Shown here: piece by piece, positions 1 to 9,737 of the stretch
How the letters are laid out: the number at the start of each line of letters is the position of its first letter
Numbering within the stretch: the first letter of the stretch is position 1
NCBI GenBank assembly: GCA_948567375.1
Contig: OX419756.1
Coordinates: 65,610,333-65,674,332 of the forward strand
Direction: 5' to 3'
Source of the DNA: Lunularia cruciata
Taxonomy: Eukaryota > Streptophyta > Marchantiopsida > Lunulariales > Lunulariaceae
Length of the DNA stretch: 64,000 bases
Notes under the pieces: model-generated
Seen by the model: the letters and a program-made list of their open reading frames with translations, nothing else
The model's database searches: none
Told to the model about the DNA's origin: nothing
Translations under genes and position numbers: made by a program

Positions 1-1770
1 ATTAGTGAAGGAATTGGTAGAATTAGCTATACCCTAAGAAGGAGAAGTACTTATCATGGGATTGGCTTACCATTTGAGTTTGGACTTTGCTAGACCTTTA
101 CCATTGATTGTGAGATATCATTGGTATATTTTGGTTATGGTGGAGCACTTCTCAAAATGGATTGAGTTGGTGGTACTTCTTGACAAGTCCATTGAAGGGA
201 CAAATTAATTGTTCATAGATCAAGTTCTTAGTCATTTTGGTGCACTAATTAAGCTTTTGACTGATCATTGTATAGAGTTCTTGGGAGAGTTTCAGATCTT
301 GTGTGATAAGGCCTATAACACTCATTTGTGTATGTATGTGCTATTGTGATATTTAGTTTGGTATTACAAATATTTGAGAGATATTATTTATATAAAGATA
401 CAAGATGGTTGTATATTAGTCATGATTAGCTAAAGTTAATCATAGTTAAGATAGAAGGGACCTTACTTTAGAGGAAATAGAAAAGATGAGCACCATTATT
501 TTGGATTCTTGTGTATTGACTTGGTATTCTAGGTGTTTGGCTTTGAGGATAGAGTTGAAAACTCTTGGACCCACAAACCTTTTTTCTTTAGATTCTTCTA
601 TAGTCCAAGGATAGCCCATGTGAAGGAATCATTGAATTAGTGGTTGGGTCAAGATAAGACCACCTGCTTAAGGGAATATTCCTATGAGTATGAATATTCC
701 TTTAGACTTTAGACTTTATTTGAACTGTAGCTTAATAACTCAAGTTACTCTAGTGATTAGTAACTTTGGTGCATGATTATTTCACAAGTATAAAACTAGA
801 GGTGAGGAGGTACTCATCATCCTTTCATTTGAAACTATCTCTTTCTCATTGAATTCTCTAATGAGCAATGGTTTGAGTCTTGGAGTGTTAGCCTTGGAAG
901 AGTATGATGGAGTTGGGCCAATAGCCTTCTTAGCCATGGCGTGCTACCACAATAGCCATTGGAAGTTCATCTTGAGTGAGAGATAGGCCGGATCACAAGC
1001 CTTGATTGATCATTATACTACCTCCCAAGATCACCTTGAGGTAGATGGCGTGGCAAAGAGAGTGGTTCAAATGATGAGGAGATGATTGCATAAGTATGGT
1101 TTGTAGAGAGGCTACTTGGGAGATTGAGATCTCAAGATACCATGGTTGGCCATGGGTTATTGGTTCAATTGGCAAGTCTTTTTAGCATCCTTTTCTCCTA
1201 TCTTTCTACTCTATGGATGAGATCCAAATTTACCTATAGCAATTCATTGTGATGCTACTATAGTTTTGGACTTGGATGATCTAGACATATAGGTGAGTGC
1301 ATATTCTTAACAAGCAGAGATCTTTCAAAGAGTGATACCAATGGCCTTTGAAAACTTAGAATTGCTCAACATAGGGATACCTTATATCATGCTACTACAT
1401 GAGGAGGAGGTTATAGACCCTCAATCCATCAATTTCATCTAAGTGACTATGTATATCTACACTAACAAACACTTGACGTTACTATAGGCCATATTATGTT
1501 GAGAGTGCATGAGGTTTTTCCTTCTAGAGTCTTCATGTTGGAAGGATCATGTGTATTCTTGTTTGCCATGCCACCTCCCAAATATTAATGGCAGTACGGA
1601 CCCAAGCTTGGCAATTGTATGTGAATGCTTACAATGTATGTTATGTGGCTCTTTTGGTAGAGCTGCTACTATATTGGTATGTGATAACTATCTGAGAGGA
1701 TGGCATATTGGCATGTTTGACTCCTCCCCTCATGGTAGTTTCTCAAGTACAATGATTATGTCCTAGATGC
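1..1770 (+). pseudogene. integrase - PHD finger remnant of family P
   Basis: The first 313 bases encode the integrase catalytic core; phrases such as VMVEHFSKWIELV are readable and match both other copies. After the solo LTR, 1002-1480 resumes with the region carrying the third catalytic residue and the C-terminal SH3-like (GPY/F-type) domain. From 1509 an open stretch encodes the PHD part: a CHLPN pair, then CMLCGSFG, LVCDN and LRGWH. The fourth and sixth zinc ligands have become Tyr and Phe, so this PHD copy could not fold normally. It is a dead copy of a retroelement polyprotein. Confidence 0.8.
314..997 (+). repeat. family S solo LTR (copy A)
   Basis: A 684 bp element with TG...CA-type ends; the usual start tgtaac reads tataac here and the end is ggatcaca. 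It has no coding capacity. A TATA-like stretch lies about 480 bp in, followed by a conserved gaggaggtactca segment. The flanks are ggcc (310-313) and agcc (998-1001), an imperfect 4-bp target duplication. Removing the element rejoins the family P integrase at aaggc/ttgattg. Five further full-length and one partial relative are in this window. Confidence 0.8.
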
Positions 1771-1944
1771 ACTTGACTTATAGTTAGTCATCCTTTTTGT
1801 GGTATAGATTGTAGACAAGCAATTAATAGTGTGGCTTGATAGCACCTAGTCTCTTGATCTTTGCCCACCATAGGGTATATTACATACTTGGAGTAGATGA
1901 CTATCTAGAGTTAGATGGGTATAATTGCCACCTAAGGAGGCAAT

Positions 1945-2028
1945 TGCAGCACTTTAGTGTTTATGTATGAATTTTGTGTGAGTTGTGTCTCTATATTGCA
2001 TGTTTTTGACAATGACGTATATTGTGTA

Positions 2029-2090
<62 letters not shown>

Positions 2091-2633
2091 ATAGTTGTAA
2101 TCACATTTGTAGCACCAAAGCTAGTTTGCTCGGACACTAAAGTTGTAGTGTTTGCAGTCATCATTAGTTTGGCAGTTGCTCATGGACTACTTGTTGGTGG
2201 TCAGGTTTCATGTTAGGATGACTGATCATAAGGTAGGCCCTATCATTATTTGCAACTTTTCCATATTTGAATGTGTGCCATCAGCGGCACCGTTAGGGCT
2301 AGAGACCTAGGTCAAGCACAAGAATAAACCTTTAAAGTGTAGCTCCAAAGAGCTCACTTCTTTGATGTTGAGCCTTTGAGTTTTTTGCTATGGTGGATAG
2401 AGGCCAGTGAGCATCACTTGGAGTCTCTTAGCTAGAGTGGGTGTGGCCTAATTATATCAATGCCCAATTATTGCTAGATTATTGAGTGAATGATCATGTA
2501 CATACCTAATTTGAATAGAAGAAAGAACTAATTATGGTGGCACTTTAGATATATGTATAAATTCTATGTGGGTTGTGCTTCTATAGTGTAATTTTTGACA
2601 ACAATATATGTTGTGTAGCGATGTATATATGCA
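1945..2633 (+). repeat. family P terminal repeat region with (TA)n expansion
   Basis: It matches the 658 bp terminal region of the other P copies. A roughly 100 bp tg...ca unit begins at 1945, then about 450 bp of leader-like sequence follows, and the 100 bp unit repeats at 2535-2633. The first unit is enlarged by a (TA)n run at 2032-2085. A purine-rich stretch (ctaaggaggcaat) stands just before 1945 and is the likely polypurine tract. Whether the whole region or only the 100 bp unit is the LTR is not settled. Confidence 0.6.
2032..2085. repeat. (TA)n microsatellite
   Basis: About 27 uninterrupted TA repeats inside the first 100 bp terminal unit of family P copy 1. The other P copies have only a short tgatgtatata at this place, so the run expanded after insertion. 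The Ile-Tyr-rich ORF that spans it is an artefact. Confidence 0.95.
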
Positions 2634-3107
2634 TGAAAAACTTTTACTTTGACTTTTGGCTTCCTCCTTCGACAATCTTGATTTCAACAACCATACCTTG
2701 AGGTTTACAAAGTCAAGTTGCATTACTGTCTATAGTATTGTTAGTATTGTTGTTCAATCATACCTTGAGGTTAAAAAAGAGAGAGTTGCATTGCAATATT
2801 GTGTATAATATTAATATCCTAGAAATGCCTTGTCTCAATGTTTACAAGTAACTACAAAGAGAACAGAAAAATATGTACAAAAGTGTATCATGGCCTATAT
2901 AGAGGATGAAAAATGCTCTTTGGATTTAGATGACTATGTAAAGGATATATATGATTTTATTGACATGATAGACCTATTGTTGAAATGGTGGGTGTTTTTT
3001 TATTAGAGTCTGATATCTTGAACCTCAAGTTTCTTTTACTCAAGTTCTGATGGACTATTTTAGAGATCTTGATCCAAAATCATTTAAGTAGCTCAATATA
3101 ATGGACA
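2634..3107. other. intergenic, no gene seen
   Basis: AT-rich DNA downstream of the P copy. Two imperfect copies of an ataccttgaggtt...agttgcatt segment (about 2693 and 2759) suggest a small tandem duplication. No coding signal was recognised. Confidence 0.5.
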
Positions 3108-3540
3108 TTGGTTCTTTTTCATGTACTAGTAGATCTTATCAAGGGTCTTGAGGTGTTCAAGAAAATATATAGGAGGACTTGGATCCTTGTGTGGATCCAA
3201 TTAGCCCTTGCCTTGGATAGATTTGGTCATCATGGGAATGGGGCTTGCATAGCCAAAGGCTTGAATATATGGGAAAAGAGTGCAAGGTCAACAATTGCAT
3301 TCACTCAAAGAACAATGACAACCATCTTCTCTATTATGGAGAAGGAGGTAGGATGGCCAAATAAAGATGAAAGAGGATGATTTCAGCAGTAACATTAAAA
3401 GGTTTCACAAGATGTGTGGGTTTGGTGGATGCCACTTCTTTTTAGCTTGTTGCAACATCAACTATTGAAGGAAAATTGTATTTTAGTTGCAATGGCTCTT
3501 ATTCTATTAATTGACAAGTGATATGAGATGATAAAAGAAA
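3108..3540 (+). pseudogene. PIF/Harbinger-type transposase (DDE_Tnp_4-like) fragment
   Basis: The open stretch 3108-3380 contains LALDRFGHHGNGACIAK and, further on, VGWPNKDERG, the pattern of the region ahead of the catalytic domain in PIF/Harbinger-like nucleases. Downstream, in broken frames, come GFTRCVGLVDAT and a GSYSIN-QVI stretch, matching the family's CVG-hDGT and GFYSIN-Q-hCD motifs around the first catalytic Asp. Frameshifts and stops (about 3460-3535) make it non-functional. The family call rests on motif memory. An inverted second copy of the 3' part lies at 3560-3818. Confidence 0.5.
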
Positions 3541-3559
3541 CAATAGTAATAATATTCTT

Positions 3560-3818
3560 GTTATGAAAATTTTCCTTTACAACAACAACGTAAACATTAG
3601 CATTGGATTTCAAGGAGGAACTTAGATGCCAAAAGGTACACCAATGAATGTATATCATACATAATCATATACATATACCTCCCATGACTTATTTGTCTTC
3701 TATCATCTCATATCACTAGACCATTAATAGAATAAGAGCCATTGTAACTATAATACAATTTGCACTCAATAGTTGGTCTGGCAACAAGCCAAAAAAGAGT
3801 GCCATCCACCAAATGAGT
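3560..3818 (-). pseudogene. inverted Harbinger-type transposase fragment
   Basis: Read on the minus strand from 3818, this repeats the plus-strand segment 3419-3540: LVDGTLF, then RPTIE, then SYNGSYSING-VI-DDRRQIS. The two arms look about 80% alike over some 120 bp and face each other across roughly 150 bp, so a transcript could fold into a hairpin. It continues toward 3560 with sequence compatible with the next part of the nuclease. It has stops and is not functional. Confidence 0.45.
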
Positions 3819-4280
3819 GTTGTGTTGTAGTAGTAAGTAATATATCTATGGTTGTTGGATTATATTTGCAAATGCTTGTTGTAGTTGCAGTGTTCTAAAT
3901 CTTTATTGTTTTGAATTGTAAGTGTAAGAATACTTGGGTGATATGTCATGACATGACCTATTAAAGAAGTCCCTATTATAGGTTGAATTGAACCAAAAAA
4001 GAGCTTCCTATCTTTTTGAAACTAATCAATATCTCCTTGGAGATTCTAGTTATGTTCCAATGAATCATTAAGTGCAATCTTTCAACTAGGCACAATCAAA
4101 GGACAAGCAGCTTTTCAATAAATTTGTGGCAAAGACTAGGATTGTTAATGAACATCACATACAAATGCTAAAAACTAGATAGAATTCACTTATAGAATTA
4201 ATAGTTTATCTTTCAAAAACTAGTAGAATAATATAGTAGATATTATTAGTCATAGCTAATTTTTGTAGTAGAATAAACTA
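3819..4280. other. intergenic, no gene seen
   Basis: AT-rich sequence between the Harbinger fragments and a partial family S LTR. No ORF of interest, RNA gene or repeat was recognised. Confidence 0.5.
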
Positions 4281-4499
4281 TAGAATTATACCAAGTCAAC
4301 ACACTAGAATCCAAAATAGTGGTGCTCATTTTTTTACTTCCTCTAAAGTAAGGTCCCCTCTATCTTAGCTATGACTAACTTTAGCTAATCATGACTAATA
4401 CAAAACCATACTTTATCTCTATGTAAATAATATCTCTCAAGTACTTATAATACTAAACTAACTCTCACAATAGTACACACATGCACAAATGGGTGTTAC
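4281..4499 (-). repeat. partial family S LTR (copy G)
   Basis: On the minus strand this is the first ~220 bp of a family S LTR. It ends on the plus strand with cacatgcacaaatgggtgttac, the complement of the tgtaacaccca start. The rest is missing, so it is truncated at about 4281 and no target duplication can be read. Confidence 0.75.
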
Positions 4500-6930
4500 C
4501 GGTCAAAGAAGATGAGATCTCATTGAAGAAATAGAAATGTCATTCTTGGGTGACCAAGGTAGGGAGCAAGGTAAAAAAGAAACCCAAAATAGAATTATGC
4601 TGCAATGTATTAATTTCAACACCCAAGATAGATGAATGTGAAATGAAAATAAAACATTTTGAGCCTTTTGTATTGTACTCTCTATCGTAAAATGCAATAT
4701 GATATGTAGTATACTTTATTTTGTAAAATGAAATGTGATCAATACATTTATGCATGATTGTGTGTAAAAATATGAGTTTTTTTAGTTGCACTATTGAAAT
4801 GTGCTCGACACATATTTATTTTTAACGCATATTTATTTGAATTTGTTGGTATATTCACCACATGTGTATAACTTTTGTAGGTGCGTGTCTATGTTGGCAG
4901 GCGTTCCCTTGTGCAAGAAGGCAGTCCCAAGAGGTTTAGGGTCATGTTGTTTGCATTGATCATTGCTTATGTAAGTTGGAAGGCACTTGTGTAAGGTCAT
5001 GGACACTCTCAGTAACGTCATTGATGCTTTTTCTCAGGCTATTGTAGTATAGTGTTTGTTGGGTGTATGTATAGTAAGGTGTAGGAGTAGGGCCCCACAA
5101 ATATATATAAATTTATACAATTTATCAATTTCTCATGAATGAAGCATGGAACACTTTGAGCATATTTAAATTTTGGTTTCAAATTTCTACCATTCAATGA
5201 GATTTGGGATTGAGGGTGGAGTAGAGTGAGAGAGCTTCTGCCAAGTGAGTGCTTGTGCCAAGTTGTGGTTTAGGGACTGAGAGGCCCTAATCCATATCAA
5301 AAGCCATGATCATTTTTTATTCAGTTTATGCTTTGAGATTGGGAGGAGACCTTTGTTGGGAGAGAGGATTCTTGAGTAGAGAGTTTTAGAGCAGGAAAAT
5401 AGGATAGAGAAGAGAGACATTGAGAGTGAAATTGGGAGCAAGACAAAGAGAAGGCAAGGAGTGGAAAGGAAGACAAAGAAAGAGACTTTGGAAATAGACA
5501 GATTTATCTCTTTAATTTGTCATTGGACTGGTTGATTGATGGGTCTGCTTGTCTTTCTTGTTGTTTTGTGTAAGTCGCGTCTACTTTAAGTAGATTCCAA
5601 GTTGGAGAAAAGAACTTTAAGAGATACAGGGTTCGATGTGGTTTCAGAGAATACAGTGGACATGAAGTGAATTCGTGGAGGTAATCAATCTGATTGAGTC
5701 TCAATGTCCAAGGAAATCGATTGCCACATAAGACTGACGTGCCTCGTCAGGTCCGGTAAGTCTTTGCTGCCAACTTGGCCTAGATTAAGTCGAATTACCA
5801 AATATAGATATCTATCTCTACAATTCTTCCTAGCTCAAATCTTGTAATTGGCGACCGCGTAAGATAACAAGAAGGATGGGAAAGCCCCATCAAACCATCA
5901 AGAGCGGTAAAGACATAGTAGTTAAAATGGAGCTAAGCCCCATTAGAATCTACACTACGCACCTTGCTAAAATCTACCTTGGCCATTCTGTCTTTGCAAG
6001 TACAGTACAGAATTTTCATCGACATGGTGACTTGAAGGTATTCCATTGCTATCCACTATATTTATTTTACGATCGCTTATGATTGCATGTCAAATCCTCG
6101 GGCTTATGATTATCCGAGAGCCTTCTCATTAACTTACTCATTGCTCATGAAATTTTCTCGAAATGCACACCGGCATAAATTTTTTCGTGCTCTTCTCAAT
6201 GTGTGAACACGTACTCGTTTATTATAATATTTGTTAGTATTAGTGATGTTATTATAATGTGAGAAAAAATTTCTCTTGTTATATCAGAAAACTTTGGTAG
6301 AATTCTTTCAGCAGTACTGCTTATATAGAGAAAACCCCTGCATATCTTACAATGCTAAGGACATGCTAATGCTCATAGTAGCTGCAAGAACTACCAAGAA
6401 AATCAGTTGATACTTCAAAAAGGTTTTTGAGACTTGTCTGTATTATTAGGAAAATTCAAGAATCCTTGACGTAAGTACTCTCCTTCTCTACGCATTTTTC
6501 ATAATTTTCCAGGATAGATAATTCAATAAAAACTAATTTAGTGCGTGAAGGAAAGATAAGTCTAAATTTCGTGTATTGTAAACGATAGTTCTACTGCAAT
6601 AATAATTTACTGATCCAATAACTTCTAACCTTGTTGTAGAATTTATCATATACATTAGTGATCATGAGATGTGTAGAAATGAGCATATGAGGCTTCAAAC
6701 TAGAATTCCAAATTTCAGTTCAAAAGATCAAAAGAAAAATTGAAGGCTAATCAATGACGTCTTCATTTCCCTCTCCTCTTTTGTAAGAAAAGAAGTTGTA
6801 TATTAGGGTAAGATGACCATGTAAATGTGTTAAAGAATATTATAACAAAACAAAAGTTTCCTAAATTTATTGCAATTACTTCCAGTAACTCTCACCTTAA
6901 CAACTGATTTCTTAGAAGGTCGTTTGAAAG
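4500..6930. other. intergenic, no convincing gene
   Basis: Short ORFs occur (for example 5876-6082 plus and 5504-5704 minus) but none shows recognisable domains, a good start context or conservation. The part around 5100-5700 is A/G-rich and resembles a retroelement leader, without identifiable ends. From about 6900 the base composition rises toward the gene island. Confidence 0.45.
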
Positions 6931-7381
6931 AGACCTATTTTCGTTGTTTATTTCGATGACACCGACAACCACTCCACATGCATAAGGATTTGCGAACTCA
7001 ACTAGAACACCAAACGTCTGACGTGATATACTTGTAAATCAATGAATGCAACCATGTACCATTGGGGAGGCACGTCATCCCATCCGACGGCTAAATTTGG
7101 CGAACTACATCGTGTTTCTGACGACTGCAAGCTTGATTACAGCAGTACATATACCAGGAATCGAGAGAATCCAAAGGAGAAGGTAGAACGGTCAAGATCA
7201 TGCAAAGATCATGCGTTTCCGATCCGACGATTCAGATGCTTCTCATTCTCGCGGTTCAGTGACGTAAGGTTAAAAAGGGATCTATTTAGGGTAACGTAAG
7301 TAAATATGCGTCTGACGCCTGAAAGGCATCCCGGTCAGGTTCACCGAATTACCAGAGTCTCTGTACTTTGGTTGTTCTAAC

Positions 7382-7744
7382 TCACTGGGAACAGCAGGTA
7401 ACCGGACTGCCCACCGACCAAGAGAGTAAAAGTGTCGGTAACCTCTTCAGCAACTCTAGAATCCCTTCCAAGAGAATACGACGAGACCGGTACCAGCTGA
7501 ATGTGTTACCGGTGGTAGCGCGTCTGATTCGCCGGTAACCTATGTTTGGGGACTGGTTGAGGAATTTCATCGGTGAGCACACCGATGGAAACCCAAAGAA
7601 ACTTGAGAGGTCCGGCTTATGTCCGGATAACTTCGTATAAGGCTCGTTTGTCGTCCAACTTTTCCGTGAACGACAAAGGGGTTTGACGTTCGTGAGTAAT
7701 ACGAATAGCAATTGCAGCGGATTCATCTCCAGGGTAGTATCCAT
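7382..7744 (-). CDS. possible small protein or first exon, unknown function
   Basis: A 120-codon ORF with an ATG at 7744. On the minus strand it follows a TATA box (ctctatatatcctccc near 7890-7905) and a CT-rich leader, an arrangement typical of plant promoters; this is the best argument that the strand is transcribed. The protein (starts MDTTLEMNPLQLL) has no domain I recognise. A second minus-strand frame over 7619-7760 also reads protein-like (contains YYPGDESAAIAIRITHE) but lacks an ATG, so the true frame or splicing may differ. Confidence 0.3.
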   Translation of the reverse strand: MDTTLEMNPLQLLFVLLTNVKPLCRSRKSWTTNEPYTKLSGHKPDLSSFFGFPSVCSPMKFLNQSPNIGYRRIRRATTGNTFSWYRSRRILLEGILELLKRLPTLLLSWSVGSPVTCCSQ

Positions 7745-7884
7745 TCGAGATGAGGTTTGAGATGAAAATGTAGCTGATCGGAGCCGTCAGAAGCCTTCGC
7801 AGCTCATGAAGGCTGCAGTTAAGCGAGCTTGTGATGAGTATTGATGTGTGATTGCACGTAATCGAGAGGAGAGGAGAGAGGAAA

Positions 7885-7910
7885 GGAAGGAAAGAGGGGA
7901 GGATATATAG
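7885..7910 (-). promoter_or_regulatory. TATA box with CT-rich initiator region
   Basis: The plus strand reads gggaggatatatagagagagaag; on the minus strand this is a TATATAT box followed by long CT-rich runs, roughly 150 bp upstream of the ATG at 7744. The pattern is seen directly; promoter activity is inferred. Confidence 0.45.
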
Positions 7911-8362
7911 AGAGAGAAGAGAGTGACCGTTAGGAATGTTGTCATTTCCCGGGAGTGATGCATGAGTTATGTGATGTTTCGCATAGAGTGAGTCTCGGTG
8001 GTATTACCGTTGCGGCTACTACTGCTGAAGTTCAATTCCTTAGAATTTCATGGTGAAAGTGCGTGTCCAACATTGTCCTCTCACTTGCTCATTTCCTGTC
8101 GTCATATGTACAAGATTTGACCTCCGAATTCCGTTTTCTGTTCATTCACCTGGTAGACGCTTTCGACATCTTAGAAGTTTGACATTCTGTCTTGTTCATG
8201 AATTAGTTCCTTCTGGTCCTGTTCGTTCACCAACATGTTTGATACCAACTTTGAATTCGAAGGGCAGTACTGCTGAGTTTCGATCGAGTTCAAAAGGAAG
8301 GGGGCGGAGTTGAATCCTGCATTCGTACGGTGTCGTCGGAATCCTTATTCACTGTGTACAGC

Positions 8363-9737
8363 ATGGCCACTGTTCAGCTTGTGAGCAGAGAAGCCTCCGA
8401 AATTTTGTCTCGTAAGTTTTCGGACTTAACGGACGACATCGACGATGACCCAACCGAGAGATATTGCACTGCTTTCTCTCCTCGTGCTGCAGTACGGTCA
8501 ATATTCCCATATTCCCCACATCCTAGGCTCCTCCACGACGACATAGATGTCTACCCATCTACGTTCTCTCGGGAAGAGTACATGCGCTACCTTGATGAAG
8601 ATTCATACATTGTGTCCATGACTCCTCTGAGAGCCGAAATGATGATGCAAATGAAAGGCACGCCCTCGAGGGGTTTCAGACGTGGCGGCCGAGCGGAATT
8701 GAAAAGGCTGAGGCAGAAGTACTCCACAGCTAACCTCAAGCACAAGGTATTTCTGTCGTGTCTGGTCTCTACCACCTTCAGCTTCTAATGCGGCGTTCCG
8801 GTCCCTCAGCTAATTAATTGTTTCTATGCTCGAACCCGTTGTTGTGTTTCTTCTGCCTGATTCAATATGTCAAAATTCCACCAGCTCTTTTGCTGAATTG
8901 ATCCGAGTGACAATGCAATACGTATGGGTATAAATGTATGACTCGTCTTGTTCATCAACTACCTTGTCCTTACGGGAGTTTGAATTGAGATTGCAGTTCA
9001 TGCATTTGTGCGGAGCATCCAAAGCCATGTTCAGCAGCAAGCACGCCGGTGTGGCTGTCTAGGAGGGAGGAAAGATACCAGCTAGGGGCCACTCGAATTA
9101 GTTTCTGACCGAAGAATAGACTGTCCAAGGATGTCAAGAATAGACTGCACATCCAAGGATGTCAATCTAGAGCAGCATCAATACGATCAAAGCATCTCGG
9201 TTGGCTACAAGGCCAGCCCTTCAGTAACAGGACATAGATTTCGTCTCGTACAGAGAATTTTTGTCCACAACAAACTCCATTTAAGCTGGAGAATTTTGCA
9301 GTAAACGGCATGACTGTTGGTCATGGTGAGAAGGCCTTTAGCCGAGCTTTACCAGTGAGGATATCCACCATTTACATTCGGTTAGATGGGGGCATCAAAG
9401 CGCATTGCAACTAACAACGCACCAGTGCTCCGCCTGTTGATTGATAGCCTCACTGCCAGTTGTAGGGGATCTCGCCGGGAGCTCCGGCGAGCTTTGTTCT
9501 TGAGACAGAAATTCTGTACCAAAAACAAATGAAAATACACGTCACATTTGTCTGGAATCACCTATCTGGAGCATGGAGAAGAGACCATCTTGGTATGTGG
9601 GTGCGTTTTTTGGTTTGTCCATACCTCACCCGTTGTTGATTTGAGTCCCTTCCTAGTCAACTTGTTTCAGTGTCTCGGTTCCTATACCTGTTCGCATCTT
9701 GCAGGACGAAGATGATGTTGTCTGTAATTTCATATGA
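8363..9737 (+). CDS. two-exon gene for an acidic/basic small protein, unknown function
   Basis: Proposed exons are 8363-8746 and 9705-9737, giving 138 residues. Exon 1 starts MATVQLVSREASEILSRKF. It has an acidic patch (LTDDIDDDPTE) and a basic C-terminal stretch (RGFRRGGRAELKRLRQK). It ends CACAAG/GTATTT, a good donor. The acceptor at 9704 follows a pyrimidine-rich tract (...ttcgcatcttgcag) and the phase fits; exon 2 adds DEDDVVCNFI and a stop. Without splicing the frame runs to 8788. The intron (958 bp) shows no TE. I do not recognise the family; no signal peptide or membrane segment is visible. Codon use and composition differ from the surrounding repeats, supporting a host gene. Confidence 0.45.

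Larger units (their letters stand above)
1..2633 (+). mobile_element. Ty3/gypsy family P, copy 1 (3' part, decayed)
   Basis: This is the 3' end of a Ty3/gypsy element, already inside the integrase gene at base 1. It holds integrase core remnants (1-313 and 1002-1480), a PHD-finger remnant (about 1540-1770) and a terminal repeat region (1945-2633). It aligns in order with the better preserved copies at 21661-42253 (+) and 60388-64000 (-). A family S solo LTR at 314-997 interrupts the integrase. Many stops and frameshifts make it inactive. The left end lies outside the window. Confidence 0.85.

Noticed and set aside
2022-2216. ORF with a run of Ile-Tyr
   Set aside because: It is produced by the (TA)n microsatellite inside the family P terminal region.
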